Assembly: GCA_029571215.1 (NCBI GenBank) | Contig: JAKPTE010000009.1 | Span: forward strand, 1 to 64,000 | Source: Bacteroidota bacterium | Lineage (GTDB): Bacteria > Bacteroidota > Bacteroidia > Bacteroidales > JAAYUG01 | Length of the DNA: 64,000 bases | Direction of reading: 5' to 3' | Part shown: one piece after another, positions 26,266 to 35,102 of the stretch | Layout: every line of letters begins with the position of its first letter | How positions within the stretch are numbered: position 1 is the stretch's first letter | Position numbers and translations under genes: made by a program | The notes under the pieces: model-generated | Told to the model about the DNA's origin: nothing | Database searches by the model: none | What the model saw: the letters and a program-made list of their open reading frames with translations, nothing else

Positions 26266-27654
26266 TTAACTGGAAGGATCGTTCGGTGTGGTGACTGTGC
26301 TTTGTACTTTCCCGTCAGCCAGACGGGTAATCAATACATTGCCCGGGACAACTGAACGGCACGTTTTGAGAATCTGTCCGTTATAGTAGGTAATGGAATA
26401 TCCTTTTTCAAGCAGTTTCTGCGGGTCGGCCAGGGCAATGGTATTTTGTGAAAGTTCGAGCCTGTGTTTATTTTTTTCAAGGTAGTTTCTTGCTGTCGAT
26501 GCAATCAGGATGGAGTAAATTTCAGTTCGGGATGATTTTCGTGCCAGAAAACGCAGGGTAGAATGTCCGGTTTCTGAGATTCGGCCGGCAAGGTAGTTTT
26601 TCCCGGCAGATAGCATACGGTTTGATGCCACAAGCAATTCGGTTACGGTTTTTTCGAGCGAGGCACTGTGCTCGTGCAGCAGGGAGCGCACAAGAAGGGG
26701 TATCCGCACAGAAAGATCAGCCAGCAGGTCGTTTTCTTCATTAAGAATGGAGCGTACCAGATCGCTTATTTTGTCAGCAGCCTCATCCAGCCGGTTATCA
26801 AACAGCAGAGTCTGATCAATGATAAAACCGGCCACAGCCGTTGGGGTTTTGAGCCGTCGGTGTGCCACAATGTCCAATACGGGTTCGTCTTTCTCATGAC
26901 CAATTCCTGTGAGCACCGGCAGCGGAAACTGGGCCACATGGCTGGAGAGACGGTAATCGTCGAAAATGCTCAGTTCCGACTGGGCTCCTCCTCCGCGGAC
27001 AATGACCACCACATCGTACTTTTCGGCTTTTCCTGCAATTTTTTCCAGAGCACCGATCAGGGAAGAGGGCGCCTCTTCGCCCTGCATAACCGCAGGGAAG
27101 AGGGTAATGTCATACCGAAAACCATAGTCATTGTTGACAAGCTGATCAATAAAATCCTGGTATCCGGCGGCGGTTTTTGATGACACCACGGCAATCCGCT
27201 GGGGAACCAATGGGAAGGGCAGTTCGCGGTTCATGTACAATACCCCCTCTTTTTCGAGGCGGGCAATCGTTTCTGCTTTCCTGCGTGCCAGATCTCCTAT
27301 TGTGTAGGTTGGGTCAATGTCATTAACCAGCAGGGAAAAACCATACAACTCGTGGAACTGAACGCTGACTGACAGTAGAACCTTCAGTCCGGCAGAAAGG
27401 GCGCGTCCTGTGGTAAGCTCAAAATAGGGGCCAAGCATCCTGTAAGTATAGGCCCATATGATGGCCCGGGCACGGGCAATGATTTTGTCAGTGAGACTGT
27501 CTTTTTCGATTAGTTCGATATAGCAATGCCCGCTGGCATTGATTTTTAGTTCCGAAATTTCTCCGGTAACCCAGTATGTGTCAGGAAAGGCTTCGCGTAT
27601 GGAGTCCTGAATGGTTTTGTTGAGTTCAAAGAGGGAAAGGATGTTGGTACGCAT
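26266..27654 (-). CDS. xseA: Exodeoxyribonuclease VII large subunit
   Basis: A 462-residue protein with an N-terminal OB-fold (VTGEISELKINASGHCYIELIEK, residues about 24-46), a central catalytic domain, and a C-terminal coiled-coil stalk. The catalytic domain has RIAVVSSKTAAGYQDFI, VVIVRGGGAQSELSIFDD and TGIGHEKDEPVLDIVAHRR. Length is normal. It is the nuclease core of ExoVII, which trims single-stranded DNA in repair. It follows the T9SS subtilase gene by 6 bp and is separated from xseB by the TPR kinase. Co-transcription with those genes is inferred from spacing. Confidence 0.95.
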   Translation of the reverse strand: MRTNILSLFELNKTIQDSIREAFPDTYWVTGEISELKINASGHCYIELIEKDSLTDKIIARARAIIWAYTYRMLGPYFELTTGRALSAGLKVLLSVSVQFHELYGFSLLVNDIDPTYTIGDLARRKAETIARLEKEGVLYMNRELPFPLVPQRIAVVSSKTAAGYQDFIDQLVNNDYGFRYDITLFPAVMQGEEAPSSLIGALEKIAGKAEKYDVVVIVRGGGAQSELSIFDDYRLSSHVAQFPLPVLTGIGHEKDEPVLDIVAHRRLKTPTAVAGFIIDQTLLFDNRLDEAADKISDLVRSILNEENDLLADLSVRIPLLVRSLLHEHSASLEKTVTELLVASNRMLSAGKNYLAGRISETGHSTLRFLARKSSRTEIYSILIASTARNYLEKNKHRLELSQNTIALADPQKLLEKGYSITYYNGQILKTCRSVVPGNVLITRLADGKVQSTVTTPNDPSS

Positions 27655-27660
27655 GGGAAA

Positions 27661-29334
27661 TTACTGTTTGATAAACCGCAGGGTTGTACGATGGGTGGCA
27701 TCGGAATAACGGAGAAGGTAAACTCCCGGGCTCAGCTGGCGAATGTTCAGCGGCAGGAAAACCGGAGCTGAGGGATATTCCCTGTGTGCCGTTTTCCATA
27801 CCAGAGCCCCCGAAATATTAAAAATGTCGATAGTTATTTCTCCGGCTGGCTCAAAGAAAACTGCGACGTTCAGGTTATCGTGTACAGGATTGGGGAAGAG
27901 GCTGATCTTTCCCGAATCGGTTTTCATGCGGACCATTTGCCGCGCTATTTGAAGGGCCCGGCTGAAGTCCGGAACTCCATACCCTTTGAGTGTGTCCGGG
28001 GAGTTGGCCTGGCTTCCGCTCATGAGAATGGCTGTTCGGAGTTCGACTGGGGAGAGGGAGGGTTCAGCCTGCCAGAGGCAAGCTGTGAGTCCTGTTATTA
28101 TCGGTGAAGCGAAGGATGTACCATTGCCGGGAGAGAAACTTCCTCCGGTATTCTGTACAAAGGTTCCCACGCCCATTGCAACCACATCGGGTTTAATCCG
28201 TCCGTCGGAAGAAGGACCTCTGCTGCTGAAGGAAGCCAGGCTGCCCGTGGCGGTGATAGCGCCAACTGCCAGAATGCTGTCGGCATCGGCAGGAGCTGAA
28301 ATATACTTCCAGCTTGTGTTCCCTTCGTTGCCTGCACTTATAACCACCATCATTCCTTTTTTTGCGGCCATGGAAGCAGCACGGCTCACCAGGGTGGTTT
28401 TTCCGTTCATGTCGTTGTAGGTGTGGTTTTGTGCAGGATCGTCAAACACCGTATAACCAAGGGATGCATGGATGATGTCGGCACCGGCACTGTCAGCAAA
28501 TTCTGCCCCCGCAGTCCAGTAGTATTCTTCCACAATATATTCACCTGCTGTATTTTCCGTGCGCAGGAGGTAATAGGATGCTTCGGGCGCCGTTCCGATG
28601 TACTCTCCGGGAAGGTTACCTGCCATGATAGAAAGAACCTGCATTCCATGCGGATGATCTTCGTAAACTGCCGTGCCCGGAGCAACAAAATCGCGGGTTC
28701 CTAATATCCTATGGTTTTCATAAAGGCTTCGGAAGGCAGGAAGAGTATCAGCATGGTAAAAACCGGCATCGAGAACGGCAATCCGTATTCCCCTGCCAAG
28801 GTATCCGAGGGTATGAAGTGTATCACCCTTGTGAAGATGGATTTGGGTGTAGGCAACTCCGTAATCGGACTGGCTCAGGGGAGATAAGGCTTCGGAGAAC
28901 GATTCCTGAGTCCATTTATCCCGGAGGGCTTTCTGTGGTATGGAAACACGCTCTGCTTTGCGGACGGAGGCAACAAACGGCAATTGCATAGCTTTGTGGA
29001 TCAGCACAGTGTCAGTGGTTGCCACCACAGCAAGGTTGAACCAGCGCGAAGTGCAGACTACCGACAAACCAATATTCCGGAGGCTGTCGAGATAAAACCC
29101 GGTAACCGGCAGATCGGAAGAATCGGGAGGAATATGCAATCGGATTCTTCGTTCAACAGCCCGGGCCGAAAGAAATTCCTGCGGTCTTTCAAGAGAGTAT
29201 AGGTTTCCGGGCTTACCAGAAAAACGGATGGCATAATATCCCGGGGCAATTTGGGCTGTAACAAAATTCTGCCCCGGAAAGGCCGGGAGCCAGAGAATAC
29301 AGATCAGCAGGAAGGAGAGGAGGCGCCGGTTCAC
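27661..29334 (-). CDS. Subtilisin-like serine peptidase (S8) with T9SS C-terminal sorting domain
   Basis: A 557-residue secreted protease. It has a Sec signal peptide (about residues 1-27), then a propeptide-like region. The S8 catalytic domain carries Asp in RIAVLDAGFYHAD, His in EDHPHGMQVLSIMAG and Ser in GNGTSFASPIITGL; the triad is complete. The last about 80 residues (SLFPNPVHDNLNV to YLLRYSDATHRTTLRFIKQ) are a type A T9SS sorting domain, so it should cross the outer membrane through the Por machinery and be anchored or released. The start is a GTG at 29334, overlapping the TGA of the upstream MORN gene as GTGA, which implies translational coupling. Its substrate is unknown. Confidence 0.93.
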   Translation of the reverse strand: MNRRLLSFLLICILWLPAFPGQNFVTAQIAPGYYAIRFSGKPGNLYSLERPQEFLSARAVERRIRLHIPPDSSDLPVTGFYLDSLRNIGLSVVCTSRWFNLAVVATTDTVLIHKAMQLPFVASVRKAERVSIPQKALRDKWTQESFSEALSPLSQSDYGVAYTQIHLHKGDTLHTLGYLGRGIRIAVLDAGFYHADTLPAFRSLYENHRILGTRDFVAPGTAVYEDHPHGMQVLSIMAGNLPGEYIGTAPEASYYLLRTENTAGEYIVEEYYWTAGAEFADSAGADIIHASLGYTVFDDPAQNHTYNDMNGKTTLVSRAASMAAKKGMMVVISAGNEGNTSWKYISAPADADSILAVGAITATGSLASFSSRGPSSDGRIKPDVVAMGVGTFVQNTGGSFSPGNGTSFASPIITGLTACLWQAEPSLSPVELRTAILMSGSQANSPDTLKGYGVPDFSRALQIARQMVRMKTDSGKISLFPNPVHDNLNVAVFFEPAGEITIDIFNISGALVWKTAHREYPSAPVFLPLNIRQLSPGVYLLRYSDATHRTTLRFIKQ

Positions 29335-30140
29335 TGTTTTTCCATATTGAGAAAATTGGTTTCGTCGGGTTCAGGATATCGCCCCTGAGCTTCCTGGATA
29401 CGTTTGTAATATTCGTCGGCTATTTTGTCAAGCGGTTCCGGATTCAGAGGAATCCCTTCACGGTATGAAATAACCATTTTAACACTGCCCTGTTCATCGT
29501 AATAGGTCCAATCACCTTCCATGAGGTTTTCCCTGAAGGCTCCGTTAATTTCAACCTGGCCGTTTTCATAATAAATAATGAAAGGTCCGTTGCGCTTGTC
29601 GTCAGTGTAAACAGCCCGCAAACGAGGTTTCCCCGAGTCGAAATATTGGACCCAGTTTCCATGTTTCCGGTCGTTATGGTATTCTACTTCCTCGAGCAGT
29701 TCACCGGTATCATAATATTTCCGGGTGATGCCCTCCCTTTTACCATTCAGGTAAAATTCTTCAGTTGACAGTTTTCCGGTGTAATAGGAATAGTATTTCC
29801 AGAGGCTGTCTTTGGTAGTTCCGATATACCATCCTTCAGCAGCCAGTTCTCCATTGTTGTAATACAGAACGGCATGCACCCTCGGGCTCTTTTCGTAATA
29901 AAACATACGGGCTTTGACAAGGCCGTCATCGTAATACCGTATAAATTCTCCCACTGGTTTTCCGGCTGAGAAGTACCCTTTGTATCTGACGCTACCATTG
30001 GGATAATACTGTTTCCACCATCCGGATTTTCGTCCGGCATTGTCGGTCTGGTTGAACAGGGTATCACCCTGCAGGGTCATGGCCGTAAGGGGTAAACCGA
30101 ATGACAAAAGAAAAAGAAGAAAAACATACCAACGCTTCAT
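29331..30140 (-). CDS. Exported MORN-repeat protein (YwqK-like)
   Basis: A 269-residue protein with a signal peptide (MKRWYVFLLFLLSFGLPLTA) and about eight MORN-type repeats. Each repeat has a YYxNGxxxxxGxY core, e.g. WKQYYPNGSVRYKGYFSAGK, YYDTGELLEEVEYHNDRKHG and YYENGQVEINGAFRENLMEG. Annotation pipelines often name this family toxin-antitoxin system YwqK antitoxin, but nothing here suggests a toxin partner. In Bacteroidota these repeats occur in exported proteins of unknown role. I chose the ATG at 30140; an in-frame ATG at 30155 adds five residues. The stop overlaps the GTG of the subtilase gene, so the two are probably translated together. Confidence 0.82.
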   Translation of the reverse strand: MKRWYVFLLFLLSFGLPLTAMTLQGDTLFNQTDNAGRKSGWWKQYYPNGSVRYKGYFSAGKPVGEFIRYYDDGLVKARMFYYEKSPRVHAVLYYNNGELAAEGWYIGTTKDSLWKYYSYYTGKLSTEEFYLNGKREGITRKYYDTGELLEEVEYHNDRKHGNWVQYFDSGKPRLRAVYTDDKRNGPFIIYYENGQVEINGAFRENLMEGDWTYYDEQGSVKMVISYREGIPLNPEPLDKIADEYYKRIQEAQGRYPEPDETNFLNMEKQ

Positions 30141-30212
30141 ATTTCCCTGAATCATATATGCAAAGATGCTATGAAAATTTTATTTTGTTGCCTGTTCAGG
30201 GGTTAATATTAC

Positions 30213-30251
30213 AAAACAGCCGGCTGGCATGCACTGCCAGCCGGCTGTTTT
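30213..30251 (-). terminator. Intrinsic terminator of dnaK (distal hairpin)
   Basis: A perfect 17-bp inverted repeat (30213-30229 with 30235-30251; core CAGCCGGCTGGCA) with a 5-base loop. Read on the minus strand it is followed by TTTTGT. It lies about 60 bp past the dnaK stop. On the plus strand it also ends in a T run, but no plus-strand gene precedes it. Confidence 0.75.
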
Positions 30252-30265
30252 TCTAAATTTCCGGC

Positions 30266-30301
30266 AGGGATACTGAAAAAACGGAGTTCTAATTCATCCC
30301 T
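30266..30301 (-). terminator. Proximal hairpin after dnaK
   Basis: Outer arms AGGGAT and ATCCCT enclose an inner stem AAC-GGA-GTT. It begins 8 bp after the dnaK stop on the minus strand. Its layout and much of its sequence match the hairpin directly after groL (49081-49117). Confidence 0.5.
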
Positions 30302-30308
30302 TATGGTA

Positions 30309-32222
30309 TTATTTCACTTCTTCGAAATCAACGTCGGTTACTTCACCATCCTGTGATTTGCCGCTGCCTGACTGGGCTCCGCCGGTATAGGCCTGTTGCT
30401 GCCCAGTCTGTGCTCCGCCGGATGCAGCCCGGTACATTTCTTCCGAAGCTGCCTGCCAATATGTGTTCAGTTCGGCAGTAGCCCTGTCGATTGCGTCAAG
30501 ATCCTGGTTTTTGTGCGCGTCTTTCAGGGCACTCAGAGCCTTTTCAATATTGCCTTTCTTGTCGGCAGGCAATTTGTCGCCAAATTCCCGGAGCTGTTTT
30601 TCAGTCTGGAAGATCAAACTGTCAGCAGCATTAAGCTTGTCAATCCGTTCACGTGCCTTACGGTCCGCTTCTTCATTAGCTTTGGCTTCGTTTTTCATCC
30701 GTTCAATTTCGGCTTCGGTAAGACCCGATGAAGCCTCGATGCGGATACTCTGCTGTTTCCCGGTGGCTTTGTCTTTGGCGGTTACATTCAATATACCGTT
30801 GGCATCAATATCGAAGGTAACTTCGATTTGAGGAATTCCACGCGGTGCCGGTGGTATACCGTCGAGGTGGAAACGGCCAATGGTTTTGTTCTGAGAGGCC
30901 AGGGGACGTTCGCCCTGCAGCACATGTATCTCGACCGAGGGCTGGTTGTCAGAAGCAGTTGTGAACACTTCCGTTTTCTTTGTAGGAATGGTTGTGTTGG
31001 CTTCGATCAGTTTTGTAAACACACCTCCCATGGTTTCGATACCAAGGCTGAGCGGAGTAACGTCGAGCAGCAGCACGTCCTTCACTTCCCCGGTCAGCAC
31101 TCCACCCTGGATAGCAGCACCAACAGCCACTACCTCATCCGGATTGACTCCCTTGCTGGGAACACGGCCGAAGAAATTTTCCACCAGCTTCTGGACAGCT
31201 GGAATACGGGTTGACCCTCCCACAAGAATCACTTCGTCGATATCTGAAGGTTTCAGCCCGGCATCAGCCAGTGCTTTCCGGCAGGGTTCAATGGTGGCCT
31301 GGAAAAGCCTGTCAGCCAGCTTTTCGAACTGCGCACGGGTGAGGGTTTTTACCAGGTGCTTCGGAATTCCGTTCACCGGCATGATATAAGGAAGATTGAT
31401 TTCGGTGGATGTGGTGCTCGAAAGCTCAATCTTGGCCTTTTCAGCTGCTTCTTTAAGACGCTGTAGTGCCATCGGATCCTTCCGGAGGTCTACGCCTTCT
31501 TCTTTCAAAAATTCCTCGGCAAGCCAGTCAATGATTACCTGGTCGAAGTCATCACCTCCCAGATGGGTATCACCGTTGGTGGATTTAACTTCGAAAACGC
31601 CATCGCCCAGTTCGAGGATGGAAATATCGAAGGTTCCTCCTCCCAGGTCATAAACGGCAATTTTCATGTCCTTGTTCTTCTTGTCGAGGCCGTATGCCAG
31701 AGCAGCTGCCGTAGGCTCATTGATAATACGCCGTACGTTCAGGCCCGCAATTTCGCCCGCTTCCTTGGTAGCCTGACGCTGCGAGTCGCTGAAGTATGCA
31801 GGAACCGTAATAACTGCTTCTGTTACTTCATGTCCCAGATAATCTTCAGCCGTTTTCTTCATTTTCTGAAGAATCATGGCCGAAATTTCCTGGGGCGAGT
31901 ACAGCCTACCCATGATTTTGACGCGGGGTGTATTGTTTTCACCACGAATGACTTCGAATGGCACCCGCTGAATCTCTTTGGTAACCTGATCGTACGTTTC
32001 TCCCATAAAACGCTTTATGGAAAAAACCGTATTCTTGGCATTTGTAATAGCCTGCCTCTTGGCCGGATCGCCAACCTTGCGTTCCCCGTTTTCCAGAAAA
32101 GCAACAACCGACGGTGTGGTACGTTTCCCTTCATTGTTGGGAATAACCACCGGTTCATTTCCTTCCATAACGGCCACGCAGGAGTTGGTGGTCCCTAAAT
32201 CAATTCCTATAATTTTGCCCAT
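30309..32222 (-). CDS. dnaK: Molecular chaperone DnaK (Hsp70)
   Basis: A 637-residue Hsp70. Motifs include the phosphate-1 loop [16 protein letters not shown] at residues 5-20, [20 protein letters not shown], phosphate-2 [15 protein letters not shown], the linker [14 protein letters not shown], and the substrate-binding domain with [14 protein letters not shown]. The C-terminus ends TDVDFEEVK as in other Bacteroidota, after a Gly/Gln-rich tail. It binds unfolded segments with ATP-driven cycling. No grpE or dnaJ is adjacent. It is divergent from panB across 221 bp with no CIRCE element visible, and two hairpins lie directly downstream. Confidence 0.98.
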   Translation of the reverse strand: MGKIIGIDLGTTNSCVAVMEGNEPVVIPNNEGKRTTPSVVAFLENGERKVGDPAKRQAITNAKNTVFSIKRFMGETYDQVTKEIQRVPFEVIRGENNTPRVKIMGRLYSPQEISAMILQKMKKTAEDYLGHEVTEAVITVPAYFSDSQRQATKEAGEIAGLNVRRIINEPTAAALAYGLDKKNKDMKIAVYDLGGGTFDISILELGDGVFEVKSTNGDTHLGGDDFDQVIIDWLAEEFLKEEGVDLRKDPMALQRLKEAAEKAKIELSSTTSTEINLPYIMPVNGIPKHLVKTLTRAQFEKLADRLFQATIEPCRKALADAGLKPSDIDEVILVGGSTRIPAVQKLVENFFGRVPSKGVNPDEVVAVGAAIQGGVLTGEVKDVLLLDVTPLSLGIETMGGVFTKLIEANTTIPTKKTEVFTTASDNQPSVEIHVLQGERPLASQNKTIGRFHLDGIPPAPRGIPQIEVTFDIDANGILNVTAKDKATGKQQSIRIEASSGLTEAEIERMKNEAKANEEADRKARERIDKLNAADSLIFQTEKQLREFGDKLPADKKGNIEKALSALKDAHKNQDLDAIDRATAELNTYWQAASEEMYRAASGGAQTGQQQAYTGGAQSGSGKSQDGEVTDVDFEEVK

Positions 32223-32350
32223 GTTATTGTTCCTTTTATTGTTTGTTTTTCGTTTTTGTTTTCCTCCTTTTTAATCAATGTTTGTGCCAATCAGTATCAG
32301 ATAAGGGAATGTACCCTGAAAACCTAGATTTTTGAGCTTTCCGGCATGTT

Positions 32351-32379
32351 GTGACAAAACGTCAGTCAGGATTTGTCAC
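32351..32379. promoter_or_regulatory. Inverted repeat in dnaK-panB divergent promoter region
   Basis: Exact 8-bp arms GTGACAAA (32351-32358) and TTTGTCAC (32372-32379) are separated by 13 bases, giving 21-bp centre-to-centre spacing, or two helical turns. It lies about 130 bp upstream of dnaK and 65 bp upstream of panB and could be an operator. It is not HrcA/CIRCE, whose arms are different. Confidence 0.3.
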
Positions 32380-32409
32380 GGATTGAGCAATGGAATGATA
32401 ACTCTTTTG

Positions 32410-32417
32410 TAGCTTTG
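32410..32417 (+). promoter_or_regulatory. -7 promoter box upstream of panB
   Basis: TAGCTTTG matches TAnnTTTG exactly and lies 26 bp before the panB ATG. The best upstream partner is ATTG at 32382-32385 with 24-bp spacing, which is longer than usual. Confidence 0.4.
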
Positions 32418-32443
32418 TTCCGTAATTTTCAAAAATTTCACCT

Positions 32444-33259
32444 ATGGCTGTCTATGACACAGTGAGGAAGGTTACCACCCATGTCCTGTATGAGATGAAG
32501 GTGAGGGGAGAAAAAATCGCCATGCTAACGGCATATGATTATACGTTTGCCAAAATTCTCGACCGGGCAGGGGTTGATATCATCCTGGTGGGCGACTCTG
32601 CCTCCAATGTAATGGCAGGGCATTTGACAACCCTTCCCATTACCCTTGACCAGATGATTTATCATGCTGCTTCGGTGGTGAGAGGAGTGCAACGTGCCCT
32701 TGTTATTGTTGACCTTCCCTTTGGTACCTATCAGGGAAATTCACTGGAAGCCCTTCAATCTTCCATCCGGATAATGAAAGAAACAGGAGCGGGAGGGGTT
32801 AAGCTGGAAGGAGGAAGCGAAGTCAGGGAATCGGTAATGCGCATCCTGTCGGCCGGAATTCCGGTGATGGGCCACCTGGGCCTTACACCCCAATCGATCC
32901 ATAAGTTCGGAACGTATACGGTTCGTGCCCGTGAAAAAGCAGAAGCGGAGAAGCTGATTAACGATGCTCTTTTGCTCGAAGAACTGGGTTGTTTTGCCAT
33001 CGTATTGGAGAAAATTCCTGCCACCCTGGCGGCTGAAGTAGCATCGAAGGTTAGAATTCCCATTATCGGAATCGGTGCCGGACAAAAGGTAGACGGACAG
33101 GTGCTGGTACTTCACGATATGCTGGGACTTACCACGGAATTCTCACCCCGGTTCCTTCGCCGGTACCATAATTTATATGATGAAATTACCGGCGCTGTGA
33201 AAGCTTACATCAGTGACGTCCGGAGCCTTGATTTTCCCAACGAAAAGGAACAATACTGA
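32444..33259 (+). CDS. panB: 3-methyl-2-oxobutanoate hydroxymethyltransferase
   Basis: A 271-residue TIM-barrel enzyme that transfers a hydroxymethyl group from 5,10-methylene-THF to alpha-ketoisovalerate to give ketopantoate, the first step of pantothenate and CoA synthesis. Family segments are [33 protein letters not shown] (Mg2+-binding Asp), [31 protein letters not shown] and [18 protein letters not shown]. Length is normal. panC and panD are not nearby. It is followed after 2 bp by a pseudouridine synthase gene, so the two are probably co-transcribed although functionally unrelated. Confidence 0.97.
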   Translation: MAVYDTVRKVTTHVLYEMKVRGEKIAMLTAYDYTFAKILDRAGVDIILVGDSASNVMAGHLTTLPITLDQMIYHAASVVRGVQRALVIVDLPFGTYQGNSLEALQSSIRIMKETGAGGVKLEGGSEVRESVMRILSAGIPVMGHLGLTPQSIHKFGTYTVRAREKAEAEKLINDALLLEELGCFAIVLEKIPATLAAEVASKVRIPIIGIGAGQKVDGQVLVLHDMLGLTTEFSPRFLRRYHNLYDEITGAVKAYISDVRSLDFPNEKEQY

Positions 33260-33261
33260 CC

Positions 33262-33939
33262 GTGGAAGTACTTTACGAAGACAATCACCTGATTGCTGTC
33301 AATAAATCAGAACCCATCCCCGTGCAAATGGATCCTTCGGGCGACGAACCGCTGGAGGAAAAGGTGAAAAAATATATTGCCGAACGGTACAAGAAAAAAG
33401 GAAATGTTTTCCTGGGGATTGTGCACCGTATAGACAGGCCTGTGACAGGAGTCGTGCTTTTTGCCCGTACCAGCAAGGCGCTTGAACGGATGAACAAACT
33501 CTTTGCCGGCCGGGAAGTTACCAAATTGTACTGGGCCATTGTTAAAAATGCCCCGCCTGCCAATGAAGGTGTTTTGGAACATCACATTGTGCGAAACAGC
33601 AAGCAGAATAAGTCGTACGCCCATGACCATGCGGTACCTGGTTCAAAACCTGCCCGTTTGCGGTACAAAATCCTGGCCCGCTCGGACCGCTATTACCTGC
33701 TGGAAATTGACCTCGAAACCGGCAGGCATCACCAGATACGCTGCCAGCTGGCTAAAATCGGTTGTCCGGTAAAGGGCGATCTGAAATACGGAGCAGAGCG
33801 TTCCAACCCCGATGGTGGAATCAGCCTGCACGCCCGTTCCCTTTCGTTTGTTCATCCGGTGGCAGGTACCCGCATGGAAATTATTGCTCCCCCACCGGCA
33901 GATCCGCTATGGGATTACTTTTTAAGAACACTGAAGTAA
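33262..33939 (+). CDS. RluA-family RNA pseudouridine synthase
   Basis: A 225-residue pseudouridine synthase of the RluA/RluC/RluD superfamily without an S4 domain. The catalytic Asp sits in HRIDRPVTGVVLFARTSKAL (motif II, usual HRLDR), followed by VTKLYWAIVKN and the C-terminal ETGRHHQIRCQLAKIGCPVKGDLKYG (motif III). It should isomerise uridine in rRNA or tRNA; the target is not predictable. The start is GTG, two bases after the panB stop, with no other in-frame start before the conserved VLYEDNHLIAVNK segment. Confidence 0.9.
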   Translation: MEVLYEDNHLIAVNKSEPIPVQMDPSGDEPLEEKVKKYIAERYKKKGNVFLGIVHRIDRPVTGVVLFARTSKALERMNKLFAGREVTKLYWAIVKNAPPANEGVLEHHIVRNSKQNKSYAHDHAVPGSKPARLRYKILARSDRYYLLEIDLETGRHHQIRCQLAKIGCPVKGDLKYGAERSNPDGGISLHARSLSFVHPVAGTRMEIIAPPPADPLWDYFLRTLK

Positions 33940-34079
33940 ATTTCCGTGAACCACACCGTCATTTGAAATTTACCTGAAAAACTATTCCTTCTTGTGATAA
34001 TTATTGGCCGGTTGTCAGTAAATTGGTTGAAAAGTGGGTAAAATCCGACAACTGAATCATTAGATTTGCAGAAAAAATC

Positions 34080-35102
34080 GTGTACCGCAGCACATCTGTT
34101 TGGTTTGTTTTCTTTCTTTTGATTTCAGGCGGTCTCTCTGCGCAGAAAGGCCGTATGACGCTGGAAGAGTATGTAAAGGCTTACCGGGATTTTGCGATTG
34201 AAGAAATGAACCGGAGAGGAGTCCCGGCTTCGATAACCCTTGCACAGGCAATCCTGGAATCGGACTGTGGGAACAGTACCCTGGCCCGGAAAGCCAACAA
34301 TCATTTCGGCATAAAATGCCATAAGAACTGGGATGGGAAGACGCATTTTCACGACGACGACAGCCCTAATGAATGTTTTCGGAAGTATGAGTCTGTTCTT
34401 GATTCATACAGGGATCACAGCGATTTTTTAAAGAACACTCCCCGGTATGCCGACCTGTTTCGTTTGCGACCTGACGATTATAAAGGATGGGCAAGAGGAC
34501 TCAAAAAGGCCGGATATGCTACCAGCCCTACCTATGCCGAACAGTTAATCCGCATCATTGAGGAAAACCATTTGCACCAGTACGACCTTGCCACCATACC
34601 CAAAAAGAAGCGGGAAGCCGGCGAGGCAAAAGCTCCTGTCGCTATCCAACCCGAAACAGAAGCAGAATTTACGGTTGACATCGTGCCCCACAGGGTGTAT
34701 GTACGGAATCGCACCGATTACATTCTTGCCAGGGATGGGGATACCTATGAAAAGATTACAGACGAGATGAAGCTTATGCCCTGGGAACTGGCTTTATTCA
34801 ACGATATGACCAAAGAAACCCCCATCCACACCGGAGATGTTCTTTACCTCGAACCAAAGCGCAACAGGGCAGAGAGGGGATTTGACGTTCACGTGGTTGA
34901 AAAGGGAGAGACCATGCACCTCATTGCGCAAAAATACGCCGTGAAATTGAGGCAATTGTACAGAATGAACCGCATGAAAGAAGGAACCGAACCGGTTGAA
35001 GGAGAACGAATATACCTGCGCCACCGCAGAAAGGTGGATGATGTTGTCAGAACGGTTGATCAGAAGCAAAACGGAGAGCAGAAGGGTCCTGGATCCCTCT
35101 GA
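34080..35102 (+). CDS. Exported peptidoglycan hydrolase: glucosaminidase (GH73) plus LysM
   Basis: A 340-residue protein starting with GTG and a signal peptide (MYRSTSVWFVFFLLISGGLSAQ). The GH73/FlgJ-like glucosaminidase domain covers about residues 30-165, with the catalytic Glu in AILESDCGNSTLARKANNHFGIKC and the family segments FRKYESVLDSYRDHSDFL and RGLKKAGYATSPTYAEQLI. A middle region contains a LysM-like repeat (about 205-250), and a clear LysM closes the protein (VHVVEKGETMHLIAQKYAV, about 270-318). It should cleave or bind peptidoglycan in the periplasm. Its last 56 bp overlap the 3' end of fmt on the other strand. Confidence 0.9.
   Translation: MYRSTSVWFVFFLLISGGLSAQKGRMTLEEYVKAYRDFAIEEMNRRGVPASITLAQAILESDCGNSTLARKANNHFGIKCHKNWDGKTHFHDDDSPNECFRKYESVLDSYRDHSDFLKNTPRYADLFRLRPDDYKGWARGLKKAGYATSPTYAEQLIRIIEENHLHQYDLATIPKKKREAGEAKAPVAIQPETEAEFTVDIVPHRVYVRNRTDYILARDGDTYEKITDEMKLMPWELALFNDMTKETPIHTGDVLYLEPKRNRAERGFDVHVVEKGETMHLIAQKYAVKLRQLYRMNRMKEGTEPVEGERIYLRHRRKVDDVVRTVDQKQNGEQKGPGSL

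Noticed and set aside
29331-30140. YwqK antitoxin of a toxin-antitoxin pair
   Set aside because: The protein is an exported MORN-repeat protein and no toxin gene is adjacent; the name is an annotation habit.
34061-34068. TAGATTTG as promoter of the GH73/LysM gene
   Set aside because: It matches the -7 consensus, but no -33 TTTG is at the right spacing and it lies only 11 bp before the GTG, so I do not list it as a feature.
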